The notes beneath the pieces are model-generated. The model made no database searches and was not told the DNA's origin. It saw nothing but the letters and a program-made list of their open reading frames with translations. From Inia geoffrensis (lineage: Eukaryota; Chordata; Mammalia; Artiodactyla; Iniidae), in contig CM070904.1 of assembly GCA_036417435.1 (NCBI GenBank), forward strand, positions 19,326,835 to 19,390,834: a stretch of DNA of 64,000 nucleotides, given 5' to 3'. Numbering within the stretch: the first letter of the stretch is position 1; every line of letters begins with the position of its first letter. Position numbers and translations under genes: made by a program. This document shows, one piece after another, positions 55,321 to 64,000 of the stretch.

Positions 55321-55800
55321 TGGAATATTACACAGCCATTAAAAAGAATGAAATAATTCCATTTGCATGATTTATTATTTGCATTGGTGGACCTAGAGAT
55401 TATCATACTAAGTGAAGTAAGTCAGACAAAGACAAGCATCATATGATATCACTTATACATGGAATCTAAAAAACAGTACCAGTGAACTTATTTACAAAAC
55501 AGAAGCAGACTCACAGGCATAGAAAACAAAGTTATGGTTACCAAAGGGGAAGGGAAGAGGGATAAATTGGGAGCGTGGGATCAACAAATGCACATTACTA
55601 TATATAAACAACAAGGATTTACTGCATAGCACAGGGAACTATATTCAATATCTTGTAATAAAGTATAATGGAAAAGAATTGAAAAAAAGAATACAGATAT
55701 ATACATACATATATATATAGTATGGAATCACTTGGTGGTATACCTGAAACTAACACAATATTGTAAATCAACTGTACTTCAATAAAAATGGAAAGTGTTA

Positions 55801-56115
55801 AGATCACAAAAGGCAAGAAAAGAGTGAGGAACTGGTAACTGAGATTAGAGGAGGAGACATGACCATGAAATGCAACGTAGGATCCTGCAAAGGATCCGGG
55901 AATAGAGAAAGGAAAAACGTGTGAAATCCAAATACAAACCATGGTTGAATTAACAGTATGGCACCAATGTTAATTTCTTCGTTTTGATCATTGTACTACG
56001 GTGATGCTAGTTATTAACATTAGGAGAAGCTGGGTGAAGGGTGCACAGAAACTATCTACAATTTTGGCAGCTTTTCTGCAAGTCTCAAATTATTTCAAAA
56101 TAAAAAATTTTCCTA
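55801..56115 (+). mobile_element. Ancient L1M 3'UTR, right half
   Basis: It continues the piece ending at 51591: GAGGAGACATGACCATGAAA, GGATCCTGCAAAGGATCC, GGAGAAGCTGGGTGAAGGG, ACAGAAACTATCTACAATTT, TTTTCTGCAAGTCTCAAATT and ATTTCAAAATAAAAAATTTT. This is the classic L1M 3' end. Confidence 0.82.
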
Positions 56116-56991
56116 AAAGACACTGGTATTAGGTGACGGACAAGTCTATATCATTTTTCTATGTTCTACCCCAGTAAATGCTTCGGTGAAACGTGACTGA
56201 CCACCGCGCATGCTGATGACCAATAACGTATGTATGTCTATATAGGTGACAGATGGTAGCCCCAAACATCTGTGCTATTTAATTACTTCCTTCGTGCCTC
56301 AAGGGCCTCGGGGGCTCTGGAAATGACTATTTTTCAGTGTGATGGGCTTGAGGGAAGATTACTGGGGGAATGGTTTTCCCCCTCTTCCAATGTTCCCTCA
56401 ATTAGCGCAACTCCTGGCCTCTCTAGACCTCTGTTCCCTCTTCCCCAAGGGAGGTGGAGTGACACATCTGATTGGTAAATTTAAGAAGATTAAACAGGGC
56501 ACATGCTGTTCATCCCCTTCCTTATCTTTCTGAGCAGTGAGTGGCTCATAGCAAACAGGTGGTCTGCCCTGCTCCCCGGGGCAAGAGACGTCCTTCTCTG
56601 GCTTTGTTTGGACTGGGTAAACCAGCTAATTTGAAGATGCTAATTTGGAAAACTGTTTGACTTTCACCGCAAAGCTATTCCCTCCAACCTAGTCTTTCTT
56701 AGTAACAATGGTGATCTTTTGGGCCTCATCTGTCTTGTTCCTTGTTTTATTTCTCAATTTGCTCAGAACCCCGGGTAAGAAAGAAGGCTGATAACCACTG
56801 GGTACCCTCTAAACCCCACCAGGTTCTATCTGACCCAGTTTGCACAGTGTCCTAGAACTTAATTCTATAGCGATCGTCTGTGGGATTGGGAAGCATTTTC
56901 CAACTAATCTTCTGCTCCAATAGCATCTGGACTTGGAGAATCAGAAACAAAAACCATTTAACATTTTTTTTTTTTTTAAAGAAGATGTTGG
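56116..56991. other. Intronic sequence, nothing recognised
   Basis: No repeat or conserved exon recognised. A T-run lies at 56966-56978. Confidence 0.5.
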
Positions 56992-57288
56992 GGGTAGGAG
57001 TTTATTAATTAATTAATTTATTTTTGGCTATGTTGGGTCTTCGTTTCTGTGCGAGGGCTTTCTCTAGTTGTGGCAAGGGGGCGCCACTCTTCACCGCGGT
57101 GCGCGGGCCTCTCACTGTCGCGGCCTCTCTTGTTACGGAGCACAGGCTCCAGGCTCGCAGGCTCAGCGGCCATGGCTCACGGGCCTAGTTGCTCCGCGGC
57201 ATGTGGGATCTTCCCCGACCAGGGCTCAAACCCGTGTCCCCTGCATCGGCAGGCGGATTCTCAACCACTGCGCCACCAGCGAAGCCCT
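56992..57288 (-). mobile_element. CHR SINE, reverse orientation, long form
   Basis: On - it begins GGGCTTCGCTGGTGGCGCAG, has the body GAGCCATGGCCGCTGAGCC and ends in (TTAA)n-type tail words (TTTATTAATTAATTAATTTA on +). Likely target words TAAAGA lie before (TTTAAAGAAG) and after (CCTAAAGAGA). Confidence 0.9.
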
Positions 57289-58863
57289 AAAGAGAGCTTT
57301 TAATAGTCCATTACTTTTCACCCCATGTTGTATAATTCAGTTCTAAAGTCGAACTTCGATGGCAAACTGCTACTTGTGTGAATGCCGCTCTGGGAGTAAG
57401 GCTAATCTTCCTCTGCTCGAAAAATCACCAACACTTACTGCACCAGAGTCATGATTACATTACAGTAACTATTCCATGCAGGACTAGGAACAGCTCCTCA
57501 AGGAAAAATGCTTGGAAATGGGTAACTGGAATGAACTATATGCATTTTCAGTGAGTTCTGAAAGAAACTGGGAGAAAAAAAATCTTCAATTTGTTCCCAA
57601 GTATTTTTTTTTTTTTTCTCCTAAAGAACGCCGTGCGAGGAATTCCGATAGTCTCGGCCTTCTTTTCGGGAAGCTTATTTCGGGAAGCTTATCTATATGC
57701 ACTTGTGCCTCGTCACTGCCACGATGGGCACCATTCATCAAACATAAAGGGAGGAGAAGACCTGGAGGTAGTTTTTTCCTGGACATTTCTGTGTTCTGGT
57801 TCTTAAGTACTTCTCCTTTGCTGTGGATGTGAATATTTTAAAAGCCAAAGATGCCCCATCCACTGGAGCTGCAGATGGCCACAGGAAGGAAACAAGAATG
57901 TTAACGTTTTTTAAAGGGCCAAATAACGAGGCGCCAGGGTCTGCATTGCACATGCGTACTGACGCCGAGCCGTCCGCCTAGCCTGGCCTAGTTTGGTGGA
58001 ACCAGAAATTCAGGGTAACGCAAAGGCACCCCACTGACCCCTACGGGTAAAAAACAAACGTGTCTGTTCAAACAACGGCCACAGCATCAAGAACACAGAC
58101 ATGAAACAAGATACCTCGAGAACATTCTCTTTCCTCGTAACAGGGAGGTGTTAACTTCATTATTCAGAAGGCTCTGATTACCCCTTTCAAAAGTTTTTGT
58201 TGTTGAGTGTAATTTTCAAGGCTGTTAACCACTGATGCCACCTTAATTATAGCAAGCAAACAACCCACCCATAACGTACGATGCCAACTGTTCGTTTTAC
58301 TTGAGTTTCACATTAGATGTGGACTTCTCTGCTCATTTATAACTTTCTGAGCCAGGAAGGTTTCTGCACAGACACTTGCTTTTCCTCAGCTGGTGTCTTT
58401 GTTCCCCAGTTTGCCGTGGGGGACTGAGGGAACAGATATTTATGACTTATTATCTCACTATTAACAGTGCCCTTCAGTGATTTAGGAAACTGTGCTCTTG
58501 CATTTTCAACCCTGAAAGCTTAAAATTATTGTTCCAAAATGGCAAAGTTAACATCACGGGGCCCAAAGATGAATAATCAGTTTCTTGCACACAAATTGAC
58601 CCAAATTAGGGACAACAGAGTCCTCAGTGGCGTCATGGCTCCAGATGGGATGGGCCGAGAGCATCGAATCATTTAACTCAAGGCACCCTTTTATTTGTCG
58701 CCACGAACACATCATTCTCTCCTGTAGAAAATATCCTCACACTAAAATTTAGTTATACTCTTACGGCTCATCATTCAGTGAACCATAATTCTGAAATGTC
58801 ACATACATCTTGAACTAAACGTCGGGACATCCCTTGCCAGCGTATGTACTTCCTTCCCTTTCC
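57289..58863. other. Intronic sequence, no gene seen
   Basis: Mostly non-repetitive. A small direct repeat (TTCGGGAAGCTTAT) occurs twice at 57666-57692. No splice-bounded frame is recognised on either strand. Some of it could be conserved non-coding sequence, which cannot be judged from one genome. Confidence 0.45.
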
Positions 58864-58875
58864 AAAATGTGACAG

Positions 58876-58994
58876 GTGGGAAATTCCCTGTGGTCCAGTG
58901 GTTAGGACCCCACGCTTCCACCGCGGGGGGCACAGGTTTGATCCCTGGTCTGGGAACTAAGATCCTGCCTGCCCCACAGCACAGCCAAAGGAGA
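58876..58994 (+). mobile_element. CHR SINE, short form
   Basis: It has the head GTGGGAAATTCCCTGTGGTC, the A-box region CAGTGGTTAGGACCCC, the B box GGTTTGATCCC and the end CACAGCACAGCCAAAGGAG. The perfect 12-bp target duplication AAAATGTGACAG is at 58864-58875 and 58995-59006. Confidence 0.92.
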
Positions 58995-59006
58995 AAAATG
59001 TGACAG

Positions 59007-62000
59007 TGATTCACGACGGAGGTCCTCTGACAATGCATTTCAGTGTTTGTTTTACGCAAAAGAGCGGGTGATGTTCGGGCGAGGAAATCATCCCTGTTAT
59101 TTCTCCAGGGGGCCTGGAAGCACTATGCTTGATTCTTTCCAGTTTTGTGCAAGGATTTCTCGAAAGGTGATTCGGCAGACACTCACAGTCGGCCACCCGA
59201 TAGCCATCCTCTGCTTTCTTCCTTACAGCAAACAGTGGCCATGAGACAAGATTCTGATCAATGAAAGATAAGGAGAAGTCTCTTGGGGGGACTTTGGGAG
59301 AGATTTTATTTTCTTGTTCCAAGGAAAAGCTGGAGAGAAAAGCTCCTTGGTGCTATCCCTTCCCTTTAATTGACTATAAGTAGCCACCTTGCGACAAGAG
59401 GCAATTGGCCTCAGGACAAAAAGCCAATGCTTAGGAAAATGAGTAGGAAAATGGAGAAAACCTGGGTCTTCGATGACATCGCTGAGTTGTGGAGGCAACC
59501 CCAGGACATCCTCCTTCGGGATCATCTTGTTAGGTAAACAATACAGGCCTTTACGACTCAAGTCTCCATTACTTGCCACTAAAGGCGTTCTTAAGTGATA
59601 CAGGAAGTGAGGTGCAGAGTGGAGGTAAGAACATAAAGGAGTCTAGCAGCAGCAATGGCTGGTTCTCTTTTGAAACCATGTCCCATAAACCAATGAGGGG
59701 AATAGACCTAAATGCTTCTTGATGCCTGAAGCTAGTGCAGCCAGAACTTCTTCGAGCTTCAACGTAAGAATGACATCCAGGTTTTATGACAATGATATGA
59801 ATGATATTCAATAAACGGGGCAAGAATACAAGCAATTAGTTGGATTCTTAGAGCCCAGCGAAACAGTGTTAAGTGCAAGACAGACCATGGGAGAACAAAA
59901 ACAGTCTTTTTTTTTCTTTTCTGCTTCTCTCTGTGGTTTAATTTTCCGAAACCAAATGGTTTAGAAGTACATCCCCCAGCTGAAAGTCTGGATTGCCTCT
60001 GTCTCGTGGGACCTATCCATTTGTATTTTAAACTTGCGTCTCTTGTGAGGGAGAGGCCTGGCGAGAGGGAACAGAGATTTGTTGGGGGAATATGACTGCC
60101 TATGGAGGGATTGGTTTTCTTCCTCAGGGAGTTCATGACAAAGGCAGATCTCAATGTAACAGAGTTCCAACTACTTAAACCTCCAGCTGATAGAACTGGC
60201 CGGGTGGTGACCTGTTCTCAGCTTGACTACCAAGTTAGTGGAATACTGCAGAAGTAGGGTGTGCGTGTGTTTCCAGAAAACACTCCTATTCAAAGCACAT
60301 CCTTAAAAACTGACCTACTAGAAAAACTGGGGTGGATTACACTTCAGAGTTGTTCCTTAAATGACATTAACAGGCATTAGTAGACTCTTTCCAGTTTAAC
60401 GAAAAAGCAAAAAGTATATTCAACTTATTTTTGTTCTTTGTTTCCTCTTATGATAGAGATTTAAGCGCCCTCATTTTCGATATAATATTTTAAAAATGCC
60501 AACAGATAAACCTATTTATTTTAGCTTGAAACTTGATTTTTCAAGCATACTCATTCAGCAAATCTTTATGGGATGTCTGCATAGCAGTGAGTGAGTGTAA
60601 GTATATGTGTGTGAAAGAGAGATAGGGAAGGAGGGGGAGAAACAGAGAAACAGCGAGAGACCGAGAGAGACAAAGGAAGAGGGAGGCAGGCACATTGTGC
60701 TTTCAGGAGCCCTGGGCACAGAAATGAACACCGGGAATGGACACTAGTGAATGAAGCTACAATTCAATTCGATTAGGAAAAGATGCTCTAAAATACTAAA
60801 GGATCCCGCGCCAGCCAAACTGCTGGCTGGAGAACACTGAACAAAAATAAAATTGTCAGAGCATCTCTCTGTCATTCTCCTGTCGTCACCGACACCAGGG
60901 AAGGTCAATTCCAGAAGCACAGGTAAGCAGGGCCCCCGGTTGGCTTTTACACACGGACCCAGGTTTTACACGGATGGTTTAGCCTCTCTGGACCTTAACC
61001 CACTCTTATGTAGAACTGCTCCTGACCTGCTTTCTTTTTTTTTTTCTTTTTCCCTTCCAACAGCCAGGGACAGGTTGAGTAGAATGATGTTTGGCCTCTT
61101 TAAAGAAAGTCAGCGAACTCTTCCCTCTCCAGGTGCGGTCCCACCCACTCGCGGCCTTTCCCTCTGAAGCCAGGGAAATTCTATCTCGCGGCTGGCTTTG
61201 ACGCCGAGATCCATTTGGATGTCCTCGCTGGGTGGAAAACTCATTAACATGCCTAGCCTCTTGTTACCTCTGAAGTTACCTGAGACCTGAGTGTTTTGCC
61301 AGATTTTGCATAAGCAACGAAACAGTGCACAGAACCCATGACCCAGCATCACTTTGGGTGCTCTCTGAAGCAGCATCAGGGCAGGGCATCCGAAGCTGCT
61401 CTGCACATTCATATTCACAGCGAGTACAGCACGCTGGACCACGGCGGGCGGAGGGCTGAGAGCCTCTCCGGGTATCACCGGCTCCTGGCGCTGTCTCCAC
61501 CCATCCTCCGCTCTCACCGACAAGTCCAAGAAATAGAAAAACATCAAAAGCTATTGTCCACGTCCAGTGAGAAATGAAATGCCTTGGACCAAGTATCACA
61601 ACTTCCTTAGAATAATGCAACACTTCAATCACTTTTGCATCTGAATCCCTCTCCTGGTTTATCGCAAAGTCAGAAAGCTGGGAATCAGCGTTGCGAACTC
61701 TCCCTGCTTTATTCTAGTTAAATGCATTTTTGGAAAAAAAAAAAGCAATCTATTACAAACTTTTTATGGTTTCACCTTATCGAAAGCACTTAATTCAGTT
61801 CAGCTGCTGCCTTGCTTTGGACTGTTGAAGGCCATCAGAAGGTTGGAAGTAATTTATTAATAAGGGAACATGTGGTATAGTTTTGGGTGGTGAAAACGGT
61901 TCCTGAATCACATTATAGCCACAGCCCAAAGTTTACCATGGATAGAAGGAATCAGGGACATATATCACAATTCTTTTGTTTATTCACAGGATGATTCATC

Positions 62001-62133
62001 ACAGGTTTGATTGAAGCTCCTACTTTATAGATATGGCCTTTTGTGGAACGCCCAGGGGAGGAAACATTGTCCTCTACCAGCAATTCTCTTCCCCCAAAAT
62101 ACAATCACTTGCACCACAAGGCAAGGAAGAATT
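59007..62133. other. Intronic sequence, no gene seen
   Basis: No LINE, SINE or LTR body recognised over about 3.1 kb, unusual for this window. A GA-rich low-complexity stretch lies at 60590-60690. Frames on both strands (for example - strand 61110-61632, cysteine-containing) resemble nothing known to me. No LYPD1 upstream exon was found. Confidence 0.45.
60590..60690 (+). repeat. GA-rich low-complexity tract
   Basis: GTGAGTGAGTGTAAGTATAT is followed by GAAAGAGAGATAGGG and GAGACCGAGAGAGACAAAGG words, nearly all purine on +. Confidence 0.75.
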
Positions 62134-62146
62134 CAGCTTAGTCTTT

Positions 62147-62355
62147 CTTTTTTTTTTTTTTTTGCTGTACGCGGGCCTCTCACTGTTGTGGCCCCTCCCA
62201 TTGCGGAGCACAGGCCCCAGACGCGCAGGCTCAGCGGCCGTGGCTCATGGGCCCAGCCGCTCCGCGGCATGTGGGATCTTCCCGGACCGGGGCACAAACC
62301 CGTGTCCCCTGCATCGGCAGGCGGACTCTCAACCCCTGCGCCACCAGGGAAGCCC
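62147..62355 (-). mobile_element. CHR SINE, reverse orientation
   Basis: On - it begins GGGCTTCCCTGGTGGCGCAG and ends GCGTACAGCAAAAAAA. The target duplication CAGCTTAGTCTTT/CAGCTTAGCCTTT is at 62134-62146 and 62356-62368, with one mismatch. Confidence 0.93.
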
Positions 62356-62368
62356 CAGCTTAGCCTTT

Positions 62369-63154
62369 GAGAGGGAAAGAAAAGAAAAGAAACTTATACC
62401 TTCTGAAGAAGGGAACAGCTGTGCCTACATAAAGACTCTAATCAGCGACTTGGTTTGGGTGAAAAGGGCTAGATTTGCACGTTTACTGAGTATTCCTTGT
62501 AGATGATCAAATCACACCAGAATCCCATCTCCTTAACTACAATCTCTCCCCAGAGTACTTCTCGACCTGCTCAACCCTCAAGCCTTCTCAAGGGAAGAAA
62601 GGGAAATGGACTCGTCAAGTTGCTTAAGCCCTCAGGAAAGAAAACTACGGTCTTCTCATCTGTGAAATTATAAATGAAGATCTCTTCTAGCCTAAGAGGT
62701 GCAGGATGCTTGAGGGCTATGGTCTATGGGTGAGGCCAGATGTTGGGATGGGCAGCCGGGATCACTGATAAGAGCTTCTGGCATCAGGAATAGCCCACCC
62801 AAGATGCCTGAGGATTCTTGTGGCTAACAGACTAATTCAAGGTCCCCTCAGGGAAAAGCAGATTAACAGATGGCAATGGATACGGAAGCGATGGATGGGA
62901 AGCCCAGTGCTGGGTCCTTTGCCCCATGGCTCCCTGGGACAGCTTACTCTTGGCACAGGTGTTTAGTTCAACTCAGCAAACTGGCTAATTAGCCCCTGGA
63001 GTTCCAGGTTCACAGCCATGCCCTCTCCTACCCCATCTCATCCCACCCCACACTCTAATTGAGGGACTTGCCAAGCCTGAGTTTTTCCTTCAGACCCCTG
63101 TACAAGGAAGAGGAAAGGTGCGCTTCAAAATGGGATGTGAAACGGGTGCACGTT
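62369..63154. other. Intronic sequence, little recognised
   Basis: A faint MIR-like block lies near 62615-62690 (GTTGCTTAAGCCCTCAGG, CTTCTCATCTGTGAAATTAT). Nothing else is recognised. Confidence 0.45.
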
Positions 63155-63465
63155 GGAAACATTATCCTAAGCGAGAGAAGCCAGTCATGAAAAATCACAT
63201 TTTCTGTGATTCCATTTACAGGAAACGTCCAGAATAGGCAAATCCATAGGGACAGAAAGTAGATTAGTGGTTCCCAGATTAGCGACAGCTAACGGTTACG
63301 GGGTTTCTTTTTGGGGCGATGAAAATGTTCTGGAATTAGATATATAACTGGAGTTAGATTATATTCACAACTCTGTGAATATACTAAAAACAAATCAATT
63401 ATACACTCTAAAAGGATGCACTGTATGGTACGTAAATTACATCCAAAAAGTTGTCATTAAAATAC
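63155..63465 (+). mobile_element. Ancient L1M 3' end
   Basis: Words: TGTGATTCCATTTACAGGAA, GTCCAGAATAGGCAAATCCA, GGGACAGAAAGTAGATTAGT, GGGGTTTCTTTTTGGGGCGA, TGAAAATGTTCTGGAATTAG and CTCTGTGAATATACTAAAAA. This is a well-known old L1M 3'UTR block. Confidence 0.88.
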
Positions 63466-63514
63466 AGAAAAGAAATGGTATTAGAGTGATCGAAAAAATG
63501 CCGGGGAAGAAAAA

Positions 63515-63620
63515 AAGGACTTGAATTCCAGTCCCACTGGCTGCGTGGTCCTGGGCAAATTGCTAAATCTCTCTGCATCTCAGATTCACCAACTATCAAG
63601 TGAATATATTATCTCACTGA
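63515..63620 (+). repeat. MIR SINE fragment
   Basis: MIR order: CTTGAATTCCAGTCCCACTG, GCTGCGTGGTCCTGGGCAAA, TTGCTAAATCTCTCTGCATC, TCAGATTCACCAACTATCAA. Confidence 0.75.
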
Positions 63621-63839
63621 GAACCTTCCAGGCTAAGTATAAGGACCCTACTAGAAGGAATGAAAGGTTACATGCAAGGACTCCTTCAGTCTGAGAAATG
63701 AAGAAGTAATATGTAAAGTAACTTAGGCTCAGGTGTCTGGGCCAGCCTTCAGAGGCAGCTATGGAGACTGAACGAAGCAACTCCTGGTGAGCATTCCGGC
63801 AGGTTTCCACCTTTAGTACTGGTGCCTTAAGGTGGCTCT

Positions 63840-64000
63840 ACTGACAGCATTCCTCACTGCCTTGCTCTATCTCATAAGAAGACAGGTGGCCTGTTTCTAC
63901 ATATTACGGCGGAGGAAGCTAAGCCCCTGGGATGTTAAGTAACCTCTTCAAAAGTTACCAAGCCTGGGAAACCTGGAGCATGGCTCTTTGCTCCCTAAAG
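63840..64000 (-). repeat. MIR SINE fragment, reverse orientation, cut by window end
   Basis: Reverse MIR words: CTATCTCATAAGAAGACAGG, GGAGGAAGCTAAGCCCCTGG, GATGTTAAGTAACCTCTTC, AAAGTTACCAAGCCTGGGA and GCATGGCTCTTTGCTCC. Confidence 0.65.

Larger units (their letters stand above)
51592..55800 (+). mobile_element. L1-F1, short 5'-truncated L1 split by L1-F2
   Basis: The left piece (51592-51703) is the end of ORF2 (ATACATGCACCCCAATGTTC, GAATGGATAAAGAAGATGTG). The right piece (about 55246-55800) continues with GATGTGGTATATA, TGATGGAATATTACACAGCC and a 3'UTR ending CAACTGTACTTCAATAAAAA. Together they form one L1 tail of about 0.65 kb inserted in the L1M 3'UTR, later split by L1-F2. Confidence 0.82.
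10285..64000 (-). other. LYPD1: LYPD1 intron (continues beyond window)
   Basis: Upstream of the last LYPD1 exon I looked on the - strand for the exon with the signal peptide and first Ly6 half (CYQC-type start, phase-1 donor end) and found none. The rest of the window is therefore read as one intron of more than 53.7 kb. Roughly 60% of it is L1 and SINE sequence. An exon missed by eye cannot be fully excluded. Confidence 0.65.

Noticed and set aside
61020..61070. Pyrimidine tract followed by CCAACAG as a + strand splice acceptor
   Set aside because: No coding frame with homology follows, and no + strand gene is expected here.
61110..61632. - strand frames with several cysteines, considered as the missing LYPD1 exon
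   Set aside because: The Cys spacing does not match the Ly6 first half (no CYQC start, no phase-1 end before a donor that joins to 10284), and the sequence is unlike LYPD1.

Overview
This is a mammalian chromosomal window, most likely from a cetacean. The clearest marker is 13 copies of a tRNA-derived SINE whose head reads GGGCTTCCCTGGTGG, followed by tRNA-like A and B boxes; this is the CHR family of whales, dolphins and hippos. No ruminant BovB or Bov-tA repeats were seen. There are no prokaryotic features. Almost all long open frames are LINE-1 remnants or chance frames.

Two host genes are recognisable, and they converge tail to tail at 8.8-10.6 kb. GPR39, a zinc-sensing class A GPCR, runs on the + strand: bases 1-9069 are the end of its intron, and 9070-9578 is its last coding exon (TM6, TM7 and C-terminal tail). 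LYPD1 (Lynx2), a GPI-anchored Ly6 protein, runs on the - strand: its last coding exon is 10049-10284. The LYPD1 coding exon lies antisense inside the GPR39 3'UTR, and the LYPD1 3'UTR probably runs antisense across the GPR39 coding exon. The arrangement matches human 2q21.2 as I remember it. I did not find the earlier LYPD1 exons, so 10285-64000 is best read as LYPD1 intron of more than 53.7 kb.

That intron is a retrotransposon graveyard. From 12.7 to 36.8 kb a single old L1 (L1-A) has been split by a Tigger DNA transposon, by a 10.3-kb block holding two more L1s (L1-B and L1-C), by a SINE, and by a full-length younger L1 (L1-D) that carries two SINEs of its own. L1-E follows at 42.8-49.0 kb and contains an inverted L1 3' fragment. 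A four-level stack at 51.0-56.1 kb nests L1-F2 (with two SINEs) inside L1-F1, inside an ancient L1M 3'UTR. Target-site duplications can be read for many of these insertions, so their relative order can be worked out. All main L1 copies lie on the + strand, antisense to LYPD1. No L1 copy has an intact ORF2.

The remaining sequence (1-9 kb, 36.8-42.8 kb, 49-51 kb and 56-64 kb) is intronic, with old MIR, L2, MER5A, hAT and MLT1 relics, several purine-rich tracts and one short CpG-dense segment at 42.4-42.7 kb. I found no undescribed biological system. The most biologically interesting points are the reciprocal GPR39/LYPD1 exon overlap, the microsatellite serving as the GPR39 polypyrimidine tract, and the nested transposon strata.
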